From Streptomyces silaceus (lineage in GTDB: Bacteria; Actinomycetota; Actinomycetes; Streptomycetales; Streptomycetaceae), in the NCBI RefSeq assembly GCF_001419745.1, contig NZ_LIRJ01000031.1, positions 1 to 64,000 on the forward strand: 64,000 nt of DNA. The letters are read 5' to 3'. This document shows, one piece after another, positions 26,260-35,273 of this stretch (its first letter is position 1; every line of letters starts with the position of its first letter). The notes under the pieces were generated by a model, which saw nothing but the letters and a program-made list of their open reading frames with translations, had not been told where the DNA came from and did not search any database. The position numbers and the translations under genes were made by a program.

Positions 26260-26997
26260 GTGCGTATATCCAGACTCGTCCCCGCACTCGCGGCCACCGC
26301 ACTCGCCGTCCTGGGGCTCGCCCCCACGGCCATGGCGCAGACCTCGGCGCAGGCGGAGGCACCCCCGGCGGCGTCCGTCGACGCCCCGCAGCCGATCATC
26401 GGCGGCGGCAACGCGAGCAACGCGCCCTGGGCGGCCCGGCTCTTCTCCAACGGCCGGCAGACCTGTAGCGCCACGATCATCGCCCCGACCTGGATCCTCA
26501 CCGCGAAGCACTGCGTCAGCGGCGGCGGCCTGTCCTTCCGCATCGGCAGCCTCGACCAGTCGTCCGGCGGCACCACGGCCAACGGCGTCAGCGTCACCAA
26601 CCACTCGGCCTCGGACCTGTCCCTGGTCAAGCTGGACCGCTCGGTGCCGGGCACGTACGCCCGTCTCGGCAACCCGGGCTCCGTCTCCGTCGGCCAGACC
26701 GTGCAGGTCTACGGCTGGGGCGCCACGTCCCAGTGCAGCCCCGAGATCAACTGCCAGTCGCGGCTCCTCAAGGTCGCCAACGTCGTCGTGACCGGCGGCT
26801 GCCGCGACGCCTACCAGGGCCAGGCCATCTGCGCCCGGCGCGGCGACGGCATCACCGCGGGCGGCGACTCGGGCGGTCCGATGATGGCGGGCGGCGCGCA
26901 GGTCGGCGTCGCCTCCACCAGCGACCGCCAGACGACGACGGCCTACACGAACGTGACGGCGTACCGCTCCTGGATCCAGAGCGTCGCGGGCGTCTGA
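26260..26997 (+). CDS. Secreted S1-family (chymotrypsin-fold) serine protease
   Basis: 245 aa from GTG 26260, with GGAG six bases upstream (ATG 26248 also in frame). A Sec signal ends at about TAMA-26, then a short propeptide and mature N-terminus IIGGG at 46. The catalytic triad is His84 (TAKHC), Asp119 (ASDLSLVKL) and Ser204 (GGDSGGP). Cysteines C69/C85, C159/C165 and C181/C191 can form three disulfides. The residue at chymotrypsin position 189 (six before Ser204) is Ile198, not the Asp of trypsins, so trypsin-like cleavage after Lys/Arg is not expected. Extracellular, probably nutritional. Confidence 0.92.
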   Translation: MRISRLVPALAATALAVLGLAPTAMAQTSAQAEAPPAASVDAPQPIIGGGNASNAPWAARLFSNGRQTCSATIIAPTWILTAKHCVSGGGLSFRIGSLDQSSGGTTANGVSVTNHSASDLSLVKLDRSVPGTYARLGNPGSVSVGQTVQVYGWGATSQCSPEINCQSRLLKVANVVVTGGCRDAYQGQAICARRGDGITAGGDSGGPMMAGGAQVGVASTSDRQTTTAYTNVTAYRSWIQSVAGV

Positions 26998-27040
26998 CGG
27001 GACCGCACGGTCTCCGGACCCCGGGGAACCCACCAGAACC

Positions 27041-27073
27041 GTCGCCTCCGCGCTCCCACCGCGCGGAGGCGAC
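27041..27073. terminator. Long GC-rich hairpin after protease gene
   Basis: GTCGCCTCCGCGC (27041-27053) and GCGCGGAGGCGAC (27061-27073) form a perfect 13-bp stem with loop TCCCACC, 44 bp after the protease stop. No T-tract, but typical of terminators in high-GC actinomycetes. Confidence 0.75.
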
Positions 27074-27168
27074 ACCGCCCGGGCAAGGACCTGCCGACAC
27101 GGTCCGGACAGGGACTTTCTGGGGCCCACCCCTTGATCGGCCGGGGTTTTCCCTGTTACCTCTCGGGG

Positions 27169-27615
27169 ATGACGGGTTATTCCACGGACGCCACCGACTG
27201 GCGCATACTCGACGTCCTCCAGCGCGAGGGCCGCGCCAGCTACGCCGAACTGGCGCGCGCCGTCTCGATGTCGGCGAGCGCCGTCACCGAACGGGTGCGG
27301 CGCCTGGAGGAGGCGGGCGTCATCCAGGGGTACGCCGCCGTGGTCGACCCGGACCGGCTCGGCCTCCCCATCCTCGCGTTCGTACGCCTGCGCTACCCGA
27401 ACGGCAACTACAAGCCCTTCCACGACCTGGTCGACGCGACCCCCGAGATCCTCGAGGCGCATCACGTCACGGGTGACGACTGCTTCGTCATCAAGGTCGC
27501 GGCGCGCTCCATGCACCACCTCGAAGAGGTCTCCGGGAAGATCGGCGCGCTGGGTTCGGTGACGACGAGCGTCGTCTACTCCTCTCCCCTGCCACGCCGC
27601 CCCCTCGGCCGCTGA
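27169..27615 (+). CDS. Lrp/AsnC family transcriptional regulator
   Basis: 148 aa from ATG 27169 (MTGYSTDATDWRILDVLQREGR). The HTH (SYAELARAVSMSASAVTERVRRLEEAGVIQGY) and the RAM domain (LAFVRLRYPNGNYKPFHDL...HVTGDDCFVIKVAARSMHHLEEV) are complete. It stands alone, with a terminator before it and the convergent sbcC after it, so its targets are elsewhere. Shorter than the Lrp protein at 21 kb and from a different subgroup. Confidence 0.91.
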   Translation: MTGYSTDATDWRILDVLQREGRASYAELARAVSMSASAVTERVRRLEEAGVIQGYAAVVDPDRLGLPILAFVRLRYPNGNYKPFHDLVDATPEILEAHHVTGDDCFVIKVAARSMHHLEEVSGKIGALGSVTTSVVYSSPLPRRPLGR

Positions 27616-27636
27616 CCCCTGCGTCCCGGGCGCCGT

Positions 27637-30600
27637 TCAGTCGCCGCCCCGCAGCCGCACGGTCGAGCCCGCGCGTCCCTTCACGACCTCCAGTTGCGCG
27701 TGCACGCGCCGCCTCAGGTCCGCGACGTGGCTGACGATGCCGACGCTGCGGTCCCGCTCGCGCAGCGCGTCGAGGACGTCGAGGACCTCGTCGAGCGTCT
27801 GGTCGTCCAGGCTGCCGAAGCCCTCGTCGATGAAGAGGGTGTCGAGGCGGACACCGCCCGCCTCGTCCGTGACCACGTCGGCGAGGCCCAGCGCGAGCGC
27901 CAGCGAGGCGAAGAACGTCTCGCCGCCCGACAGCGTCGCCGTGTCGCGCTCACGGCCCGTCCAGGCGTCGACGACGTGCAGGCCCAGGCCCGAACGGCCG
28001 CGTCCCGTGCGGTCGTCGGAGTGCACGAGGGTGTAGCGCCCGGACGACATGCGACGCAGCCGCACGGTCGCGGCCGCCGCCACCTGCTCCAGGCGGGCGG
28101 CCAGCACGTACGACTCCAGGCGCATCCTGCGTTCGTTGTCCGCCGAGGTGCCCGCGGCGAGGCCAGCGAGGCGCGCCACGCGGTCGTACGCGGCGCGCAG
28201 GGGCGCAAGGCCCCGCATCCCGTCCGCCGCCCGGCCCGAGAGCCGGTCGAGCTCGGCGCAGCGCCGGGCCGCGGCGTCGCGCGCGGAGGCCGCCCGGCGC
28301 AGCTGCAGGCCCGCGGCGTCCGCGGCGGTCTGTGCCGCCGGGAGGTCGGCGGTCCGCTGCCGTGCGGCGGCGGCCGTGTCCGGCTCGGCGAGCACGGAGC
28401 GCACCGCCGCCTCCTCGTTGCGCCAGGCGTCGATGCGGTGCTGGAGCTCGCGGTACCCGGCGTCGTCGAGCAGGGCCGCCGCCGCGTCCGTCGGCGTGTC
28501 GAACCCGGCGCGGAAGGCGGCGTCGGCGAGTCGCGCGTCCGCGTCCTTGAGGCGCTCGGCGGTCTCGTCGGCGGCGCGGGCGGCGTCGGCGGCCTCGGTG
28601 AGCAGAGCGGCCTGCCGCTCCAGCTGGCGGGCGCGGGCCGCCACGCTTTCCGTGCCGCCCCGCGCGCGGGCCAGCTCCTCGTCCAGAGCGCTCTGTTCGC
28701 GCTCCAGGGCGTCACGCAGGGTGGTCCGGGAGGCGGCCCGGCGCGCGGCCTCCTGCTGTCCGGCGAGCCTGCGGTCGTACTCGCGCTCGGCCTGCGCGAG
28801 CGCCTCTCGCGCGGCGTGCAGCCCGCAGGCGCGCTCGTGCGCCGCGGCGTGGGCACGGCGCAGCTCCTCGACCTCCGCGGCGAGTTCGTCGACGGTGGCG
28901 TCCTTCGATGCCGCGCTCGTCGCCTCGGTGTCCGCCGCACCGGCCCCGCCCTGTTCCGCGTCCCGCTCGGTCACGGCGCCGCCGCGTGCGGCCTCCGTCG
29001 CCGCCGCGAGCAACTCGCGTACGTCACCGAGCGCGCGCTCTGCGGCCGTGCGGGACTCGTCCGCCCTGCGGTGGGCGGCGAGCGCGGCCTCCTCGGCACC
29101 GCGGTCCACGTGTCCGGCGACCTTCCGCGCGGGCGCGGGGTGCTCCGTCGCGCCGCACACCGCGCACGGGTCGCCGTCGGTCAGGTGCGCGGCGAGTTCG
29201 GCGGCGATGCCCGTCAGGCGCTGCTCCTTGAGAGCGAGCCAGTGCTCATGGGCCGCGGTGGCGCTCTCGCGGGCGGCGAGGGCGCGCTCCTGCGCCTGTG
29301 CCGCGTCCTGGGCGAGCCCGTCGCGGCGGCGCGCCGCCGCGAGCCGTGCCCGGGCCGGTTCGAGGCGGCCCACCAGGCGCTCGGCGTGGGTGGCGGCTTC
29401 CTGGGCGGAGGCGATGCGCTCCTGGAGCGCGGCGCGGTTCTCCTCCCAGCCGTCGAGCCAGCCGGAGGCTTCCTGGAGGAGGTCGTCGTCGGCGCGCTCC
29501 TGGCGGTCCAGTGCCGTGCGCTCCGCGGTGATGTCGGCGAGCCGCTGTTCGCCGCGCCGGGCCGACGCGAGGCCTCCGAGGTCCTCGGCCGCCTTGCGCG
29601 CGGCGGCGGCGAGGCCCGCCGCGCCGGCGGCGGCGAACGTCTCGGGCAACCGGGCACGCGTGCGCGCCTCGGCCGCGGCGGCGGCGCGGTGCTCGGCGTC
29701 GGCGGTGTCGCGCAGGGCGAGCGCGGGCGCGACCGCCTCGGCCTTGCGGGCCCGCTCCAGCCTCTCCTCTAGGCCGCGCTGCTCGGCCTCGCGGGTGTGG
29801 AGCCGCGCCGCGCGCTCCTGCGCCTCGGCGAACCGGCGCTGCAGCCGGTCGAGTTCGCGTGCGTCGCCGAGGTCGCGCTCCGCGGCGGCCTGGCCGGACT
29901 CGGCGGCCGAGAGCGCGCAGTGCGCGATCGTGAGGCGCTCGCGGGCGCTCGTCCGGACGACGGCGGCCCAGGTGAGGACCGCCTCGGCCAGGCCGGGGTC
30001 GCCGGGGGCCGCGTCGGGCAGGGGCAGCTCGGCGCCCCCGCCGCCGTCCTCCGCCGCCTGCTGCATGCGGTGGGCGTCGGCCAGGAGCGCCGCGTCGCCT
30101 TCCTTGACCCCGGCCTCGGTGGTGCGCCGCTGCTCGGCGAGCCGCTGTTCGACGGCGGCGAACCTGCGCGTGTCGAAGAGCCGGCCGAGCAGCTTGCCGC
30201 GCGCCTCCGCGTCGGCGCGCAGGAAGCGGGCGAAGTCGCCCTGCGGCAGGAGCACGACCTGGCAGAACTGCTCCTTGCTCATGCCGAGCAGCTGTGTGAT
30301 CTCCTCGCCGATCTCCTGGTGCGACCTGCTGAGGTCCTTCCAGCCGCCCGGCTCCGCGTCCGCCCCGGCGTCGTACTCCCGCAGCCAGCTCTGCGCCTTC
30401 TCCGTGGTGGTGCCGGTGCCGCGCTTCTTGGGGCGCTCCCAGGGCGGCTGGCGGGTGATCTCCAGGCGGCGTCCGGCGACGGTCAGTTCGAGGCACACTT
30501 CCGTGCGCGTGCCCTGTGCCGCGTGGTCGCTGCGCAGCGACATGCCCTGTCCCGCGCCCTGGCGGGCGCCGGGCACCGAGCCGTAGAGGGCGTAGCAGAC

Positions 30601-30741
30601 GGCGTCCAGGACGGAGGTCTTGCCCGCGCCCGTGGGGCCGTGCAGCAGGAAGAGACCGGCGGCGGAGAGCTCGTCGAAGTCGATGTCCTGGGCGGTGCCG
30701 AAGGGCCCGAAGGCGGTGACGCGGAGGCGGTGGAGTCTCAT
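27637..30741 (-). CDS. sbcC: SbcC ATPase subunit of the SbcCD nuclease
   Basis: 1034 aa. The N-terminal SMC/Rad50-type ATPase lobe has Walker A GPTGAGKTS (35-43, Lys41) and the Q-loop region FCQVVLLPQGDFARFL. Long Ala/Arg/Glu-rich coiled coils flank a zinc hook with CAVC in GDPCAVCGATEHPAPA. The C-terminal lobe carries the ABC signature TLSGGETFFASLALALGLAD and Walker B LDTLFIDEGFGSLDDQTLDEVL. With SbcD it processes hairpins and blocked DNA ends. The start overlaps the sbcD stop by four bases, so the pair is co-translated. Confidence 0.96.
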   Translation of the reverse strand: MRLHRLRVTAFGPFGTAQDIDFDELSAAGLFLLHGPTGAGKTSVLDAVCYALYGSVPGARQGAGQGMSLRSDHAAQGTRTEVCLELTVAGRRLEITRQPPWERPKKRGTGTTTEKAQSWLREYDAGADAEPGGWKDLSRSHQEIGEEITQLLGMSKEQFCQVVLLPQGDFARFLRADAEARGKLLGRLFDTRRFAAVEQRLAEQRRTTEAGVKEGDAALLADAHRMQQAAEDGGGGAELPLPDAAPGDPGLAEAVLTWAAVVRTSARERLTIAHCALSAAESGQAAAERDLGDARELDRLQRRFAEAQERAARLHTREAEQRGLEERLERARKAEAVAPALALRDTADAEHRAAAAAEARTRARLPETFAAAGAAGLAAAARKAAEDLGGLASARRGEQRLADITAERTALDRQERADDDLLQEASGWLDGWEENRAALQERIASAQEAATHAERLVGRLEPARARLAAARRRDGLAQDAAQAQERALAARESATAAHEHWLALKEQRLTGIAAELAAHLTDGDPCAVCGATEHPAPARKVAGHVDRGAEEAALAAHRRADESRTAAERALGDVRELLAAATEAARGGAVTERDAEQGGAGAADTEATSAASKDATVDELAAEVEELRRAHAAAHERACGLHAAREALAQAEREYDRRLAGQQEAARRAASRTTLRDALEREQSALDEELARARGGTESVAARARQLERQAALLTEAADAARAADETAERLKDADARLADAAFRAGFDTPTDAAAALLDDAGYRELQHRIDAWRNEEAAVRSVLAEPDTAAAARQRTADLPAAQTAADAAGLQLRRAASARDAAARRCAELDRLSGRAADGMRGLAPLRAAYDRVARLAGLAAGTSADNERRMRLESYVLAARLEQVAAAATVRLRRMSSGRYTLVHSDDRTGRGRSGLGLHVVDAWTGRERDTATLSGGETFFASLALALGLADVVTDEAGGVRLDTLFIDEGFGSLDDQTLDEVLDVLDALRERDRSVGIVSHVADLRRRVHAQLEVVKGRAGSTVRLRGGD

Positions 30742-31901
30742 CGGGCGACCTCGCGCAGCGTGTCGTCGGTGCGGACGGCGTCGAACGCCGAGCGCAGCAC
30801 GGCCTGTTCCTCTTCGTCGGGTCCCGCGCCGCGCACATGGGTCACGAAGTCCTCCGCGATCTGCTGGTCGCTGCGGCCCTGGAGCCGCTTGGCGTACGAC
30901 ACGTCCGGGTCGTCGGGCGCGCGGTCCGGGTCGAAGACGAGGCTGAGGGTGTGGGGGAAGCGTTCGCAGAGCCGGGCCATCGGGTCGTCGGGCCGGACCG
31001 CGTCGGTGAGGGTGGCTTCGACCCACGCCTCCTCGTGGCGGGCGAGGTCCGCGTCGTCGAGCAGGGCGTCGAGGGTGCCCCGGATGCGGGCGAGCGGGCG
31101 CGGCACCGGGCAGTCGACGCGCTCGGCCTCGATCCCGCCGTCGGGGCCGAGGTCGACGAGCCACATGCTCTTGCGGTGGTCGGTCTCGGAGAACGAGTAC
31201 GGCAGCGGCGAGCCGGAGTAGCGCACGCGCGGGGCGATGGTCTGGCTGCCGTGCAGGTGGCCCAGCGCCGCGTAGTCGACGCCGTCGAAGACTCCGGAGG
31301 GGACGGCCGCGACCCCGCCGATCGTGATGTCCCGCTCGCTGTCGCTGGCCTCGCCGCCGGTGACGAAGGCGTGGGCGAGGACGACGGAGCGGGTGCCCCG
31401 CGCGCGGGTGGCGAGGTCGGCGCGCACGCGGTCCATGGCGGCGCCGATGACCGCCTCGTGGCCCGCCTTGGCGACGCCGAACTCGTCCTTGACCAGCGCG
31501 GGTTCGAGGTAGGGCAGGCCGTAGAACGCCACGTCCCCGTGGTCGTCGGCGAGGACCACCGGCTCGGCGCACGCGGACGGGTCGGTGCGCAGGTGGATGC
31601 CGGCGCGGTCGATGAGGCCGGCGCCGACGCCGAGGCGGCGCGCCGAGTCGTGGTTCCCGGAGATCATGACCGTCGGCACGCCGAGGTCCGCGAGCCGGTG
31701 CAGGGCGTCGTCGAAGAGCTCGACGGCCGCGAGGGGCGGCACCGCTCTGTCGTACACGTCACCGGAGACCACGACGGCGTCCACCGCGCGCTCGCGCACG
31801 GTCGCGACGAGGTGGCCGATGAACGCGGCCTGGGCGTCGAGCATGTTCACGCGGTGGAACGAGCGGCCCAGGTGCCAGTCGGACGTGTGCAGCAGCCTCA
31901 T
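30738..31901 (-). CDS. sbcD: SbcD nuclease subunit (Mre11-like)
   Basis: 387 aa. The calcineurin-like metal-site motifs are in order: DWHLG (Asp8, His10), VVSGDVYD, SGNHD, LAHAFVTGG and ALGHLHGSQTI. The C-terminal capping domain continues to ARVIRGT-like and DDPDVSYAKRLQGRSDQQIAEDFV. It forms the Mn-dependent exo/endonuclease of SbcCD with the next gene. The promoter presumably lies in the 96 bp before it; its upstream neighbour yigZ ends there in the same direction. Confidence 0.96.
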   Translation of the reverse strand: MRLLHTSDWHLGRSFHRVNMLDAQAAFIGHLVATVRERAVDAVVVSGDVYDRAVPPLAAVELFDDALHRLADLGVPTVMISGNHDSARRLGVGAGLIDRAGIHLRTDPSACAEPVVLADDHGDVAFYGLPYLEPALVKDEFGVAKAGHEAVIGAAMDRVRADLATRARGTRSVVLAHAFVTGGEASDSERDITIGGVAAVPSGVFDGVDYAALGHLHGSQTIAPRVRYSGSPLPYSFSETDHRKSMWLVDLGPDGGIEAERVDCPVPRPLARIRGTLDALLDDADLARHEEAWVEATLTDAVRPDDPMARLCERFPHTLSLVFDPDRAPDDPDVSYAKRLQGRSDQQIAEDFVTHVRGAGPDEEEQAVLRSAFDAVRTDDTLREVAR

Positions 31902-31997
31902 GATCCCCGAGACTAACGGGCGGGTCGGACATCACGGGCGGCTACTGCCGTAACCGCTCCTTCCGGGGCCCGCCGCATCCCGCCGGACCCCCGCGCG

Positions 31998-32624
31998 TCA
32001 GGCGTCCCCGTACGCCTCTCCGCCGAGCTCGAACACCGCGCTGCCCGCCGTGGCGTCGGCCAGCCAGCCGCGGAAGGCCTCCACGTCGGCGTCGGGCAGA
32101 CCGATCTCGATGGTGACCTCGTCGCCGTAGCGGACGTCGCGGACCTCGCGGCCGGCCGCCCGCAGATCGTTCTGGACCTTGCCCGCGCGCTGGTGGTCGA
32201 CGGTGACGGTGGCGAGGCGGAAGCGGCGGCGGGTGACGGTGCCCAGCGCGTCGAGTGCCTCGCCGACCGCTCCTCCGTAGGCACGGATGAGTCCGCCGGC
32301 GCCGAGCTTGACCCCTCCGTAGTAGCGGGTCACAACCGCGGCGACGTACCGCATGTCGCGGCGCATGAGCATCTGCAGCATCGGGACGCCCGCGGTACCG
32401 CCGGGCTCGCCGTCGTCGCTCGCCTTCTGCACGGAGGCGTCCGCCCCGATGACGTACGCGAAGCAGTTGTGCGTGGCGGTCGGGTGCTCCTTGCGGATGC
32501 GCGCGACGAAGTCCTGCGCCTCCCGCTCGGTGGCCGCGGGTGCCAGGGCGCACAGGAAGCGCGAGCGGTTGATCTCGATCTCGTGCACGCCCTCACGGGC
32601 CACTGTGCGGTACTCGTCCTGCAT
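31998..32624 (-). CDS. YigZ/IMPACT family protein (UPF0029)
   Basis: 208 aa from MQDEYRTVAREGVHEIEIN. The IMPACT N-terminal domain is clear: SRFLCALAPAATEREAQDFV, THNCFAYVIG, ASDDGEPGGTAGVPML and TRYYGGVKLGAGGLIRAYGGAV. A C-terminal DUF1949 domain of elongation-factor-like fold follows (VQNDLRAAGREVRDVRYGDEVTIEIGLP). Eukaryotic IMPACT modulates the GCN2 kinase; the bacterial role is poorly defined, possibly nucleic-acid or ribosome related. Cytoplasmic. Confidence 0.92.
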   Translation of the reverse strand: MQDEYRTVAREGVHEIEINRSRFLCALAPAATEREAQDFVARIRKEHPTATHNCFAYVIGADASVQKASDDGEPGGTAGVPMLQMLMRRDMRYVAAVVTRYYGGVKLGAGGLIRAYGGAVGEALDALGTVTRRRFRLATVTVDHQRAGKVQNDLRAAGREVRDVRYGDEVTIEIGLPDADVEAFRGWLADATAGSAVFELGGEAYGDA

Positions 32625-32787
32625 CCGACCAGGGTAGGCGCTCGCCGTTCGCCGCCACCGGCCGGGAGGGCCGCCCGGTGCGCCGGAGGGCCTGTCCGCG
32701 GATCCCGCGCGCCCCACGCGTGACCTGCGAGGTGGCGTAGGACACAGCACGCACGCGGGTGCCCCGCGCCGGGTACGGTGATCTCTC

Positions 32788-33507
32788 GTGACGTCACCTT
32801 CCATACCCGTGCGCCAAGTCCCCGATTCCGCGGGCCCCTTGGCATCCCTGCTCTCCGATGTGCCGGTCACAGTGGTCGAGACCCACGAGGACCCGGCCGA
32901 CGCCCTCCTCTTCCCCGAGGAGGAGGCGGTGGTCGCCAACGCGGTGGCCAAGCGGCGGAACGAGTTCACCACCGTCCGGCACTGCGCCCGTACCGCGCTG
33001 GGCCGGATCGGGGTGGCGCCCGCGCCGATCCTGCCGGGGCACCGCGGGGCGCCCGGCTGGCCGGCCGGGGTCGTCGGCAGCATGACGCACTGCGCCGGAT
33101 ACCGCGCGGCCGTCGTCGCCCGCGCCGGAGAGGTGACCTCGCTGGGCATCGACGCGGAGCCTGCCGAGCGGCTGCGCGACCCGGACGTCCTGAAGCTGGT
33201 CGCCGACGACACGGAGCGCGCCGCGCTCGCCGCGCTGGGCACGAGCCACCCGGGCACGCCCTGGGACCGGCTGCTCTTCAGCGCCAAGGAGTCCGTCTAC
33301 AAGACGTGGTTCCCGCTCACCGGACGCTGGCTCGGCTTCGAGGAGGCGCGGGTCGAGCTCGACCCGGCCGGGACGTTCACCGCGCGGCTGCTCGTCGAGG
33401 GGCCCGTGGTGGAGGGCGTCGAGCTGAAGGTGTTCTCCGGCCGGTGGGTCGTGCAGAACGGCATCGCGGCGACGGCGATCGTCCTGCCGATCACGTCGTC
33501 CTCGTAG
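32788..33507 (+). CDS. 4'-phosphopantetheinyl transferase (Sfp/EntD type)
   Basis: 239 aa from GTG 32788. Characteristic PPTase motifs: GAPGWPAGVVGSMTHCAGYRAA, GIDAEP (Asp122 and Glu124, Mg2+ ligands) and FSAKESVYKTW (Lys167, Glu168, Lys172). It transfers the phosphopantetheine arm of CoA to serine of acyl, aryl or peptidyl carrier proteins and so activates polyketide and non-ribosomal peptide synthases. No biosynthetic cluster adjoins it, so it is probably a genome-wide housekeeping PPTase of secondary metabolism. Confidence 0.93.
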   Translation: MTSPSIPVRQVPDSAGPLASLLSDVPVTVVETHEDPADALLFPEEEAVVANAVAKRRNEFTTVRHCARTALGRIGVAPAPILPGHRGAPGWPAGVVGSMTHCAGYRAAVVARAGEVTSLGIDAEPAERLRDPDVLKLVADDTERAALAALGTSHPGTPWDRLLFSAKESVYKTWFPLTGRWLGFEEARVELDPAGTFTARLLVEGPVVEGVELKVFSGRWVVQNGIAATAIVLPITSSS

Positions 33508-33530
33508 GACGTGCAGGGCGCGTAGGGCGC

Positions 33531-35168
33531 TCACTCCCCCTCGTCCCGGTCCCGGTACGTGCACCGCCCGCCCAGCCAGGTTCCCCGCACACGCGCGTGG
33601 CGGATCTCCATGGGGTCCGCCGTGCGCGGGTCCTCGGAGAGCAGGACCAGGTCGGCGGGGGCGCCGGGGACGAGGGCCAGGCGGTCGTCGGCGCCCGCCT
33701 GATGGGCGACGCCGGCCGTGGCGGCGGTCAGTGCCTGGTCGACGGTGAGCCGCTGGTGCGGGAGCCATCCGTCAGCCGGCTCGCCGGTGAACGTACGCCG
33801 GGTGACGGCGACTTGGATTCCCTCCAGGGGCATGTGCGAGCTGACGGGCCAGTCGCTCCCGAAGGACAGGCGCACGCCGTCGCGCGCGAGCTCACCCATG
33901 GGGTACTGCAGCGCGGCACGCTCCGCGCCGATCCGTGGGATGGACAGCTCGGTCTGGAGCGGGTCGGGCTGCGCCCACAGCGGTTCGAAATTCGCGATCA
34001 CGCCGAGCGCGGCGAAGCGGGGCAGGTCGGCGGGGTCGACGACCTGGACATGGGTGATCACCGGACGCCGGTCCCAGTCCGGGTTGGCGGTGCGGGCGGC
34101 CTCGATGGCGTCGAGGGCCGCGCGCACCCCCGCGTCGCCGATGGCGTGGATGTGCGTACGGAAGCCCGCCGCGTCGAAGGCGCACACCGCCTCGGCGAGC
34201 GCCGCGGGCTCCCACACGGGCATGCCGCAGCTGTGCGGCGCGTCCAGATAGGGGGCGAGCATGGCGGCCGTACCGCCCTCGATCACACCGTCGCTGAAGA
34301 ACTTGACCGTCCGCGCGGAGAGCAGTTCCCCGCCGTCGGCGTCCACGCGCGCGCGGGTCGCGGCGAACGGTCCGAGCTGCTCGCGCCAGCGGTCGGGGTC
34401 TGCGCGCTGCGCCAGGTCGACGCGGACGGACAGCGCCCCGCGGCGAGCCGCGGCCAGATAGGCGTCGGCCATCTCCGGTTCGACCCAGGCGTCCTGGACC
34501 CAGGTGATGCCCGCGCGCGCGTACGCGTGCCCGGCGCGGCGGACCGCTTCGACGAGGTCGTCCACCGGACGTGCGGGCACCTGGTCGAGCACGAGGTCGC
34601 AGGCGTGCCATTCGCGCAGTGTGCCCAGGGGTGCGCCGTCCGCGCGGCGCACGATCCAGCCGAGGCGCGGTTCGGGCGTCGTCTTGGTCACTCCGGCCCT
34701 GCGCAGCGCCTCGGTGTTGCACCACACCGTGTGGTAGTCGTGGGCGCGCAGCACGACGGGCCGGTCGGGCACCGCGGCGTCCAGCCAGCGCGCGTCGAAC
34801 TCTCCTTCGGGCGCGAGCGCGGGGTCGTAGGACGCGCCGACGATCCACGCGGCCTCCGGGTGCTCGCGAGCCCACCGTCCTACCTCGGCGACGATCGCGT
34901 CGACCGAGTCCAGCTCCTTGATCTGGGGGCCGAAGCTCTCCAGACCGCCGAAGAGCGGGTGGGCGTGGCCGTCTCCGAAGGCGGCCATCAGCAGCCCGTC
35001 GCCGATGTCGACGACGTCGTCGGCGCTTGCGGCGAGGGCGCGGGCCTCCTCGCCGAGCGCGAGGATCCGGCCGTCGCGCACGGCGAGCGCGGTGGTGTCC
35101 GCGCCGGTGCCGTGGACGTCACCGCCGGTGCGGACCGTGCCGAGGAAGACGAGGGTCGTCGCCGTCAT
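33531..35168 (-). CDS. YtcJ-like metal-dependent amidohydrolase
   Basis: 545 aa from MTATTLVFLGTVRTGG. The amidohydrolase metal site begins with DGHAHPLFGG (His68, His70), with later ligands in VITHVQVVD, THIHAIGDAG and FGSDWPVSSHMPL (Asp). The C-terminal beta-sandwich closes with GAPADLVLLSEDPRT. The YtcJ/AepA subgroup (Amidohydro_3) acts on N-acyl or cyclic amide bonds, but most members have unknown substrates. The downstream-promoter side is shared with the APC transporter gene, same strand, 105 bp apart, so uptake and hydrolysis of one substrate is possible. Confidence 0.9.
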   Translation of the reverse strand: MTATTLVFLGTVRTGGDVHGTGADTTALAVRDGRILALGEEARALAASADDVVDIGDGLLMAAFGDGHAHPLFGGLESFGPQIKELDSVDAIVAEVGRWAREHPEAAWIVGASYDPALAPEGEFDARWLDAAVPDRPVVLRAHDYHTVWCNTEALRRAGVTKTTPEPRLGWIVRRADGAPLGTLREWHACDLVLDQVPARPVDDLVEAVRRAGHAYARAGITWVQDAWVEPEMADAYLAAARRGALSVRVDLAQRADPDRWREQLGPFAATRARVDADGGELLSARTVKFFSDGVIEGGTAAMLAPYLDAPHSCGMPVWEPAALAEAVCAFDAAGFRTHIHAIGDAGVRAALDAIEAARTANPDWDRRPVITHVQVVDPADLPRFAALGVIANFEPLWAQPDPLQTELSIPRIGAERAALQYPMGELARDGVRLSFGSDWPVSSHMPLEGIQVAVTRRTFTGEPADGWLPHQRLTVDQALTAATAGVAHQAGADDRLALVPGAPADLVLLSEDPRTADPMEIRHARVRGTWLGGRCTYRDRDEGE

Positions 35169-35273
35169 GCTGTCGCTGTCTCCTTGCTGTCGTCGTCCAT
35201 CCGGTGATCGCGGGGTGCGGTTCGCCGGGTCATGGCTGGTGCCGCGCCCCGGTCCGTGCCGGTTCACGCGCGC

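Noticed and set aside
27694-29772. A 692-codon plus-strand frame opposite sbcC
   Set aside because: It is antisense to the sbcC coiled coil, whose intact ATPase motifs lie on the minus strand; the shadow has no recognisable domain.
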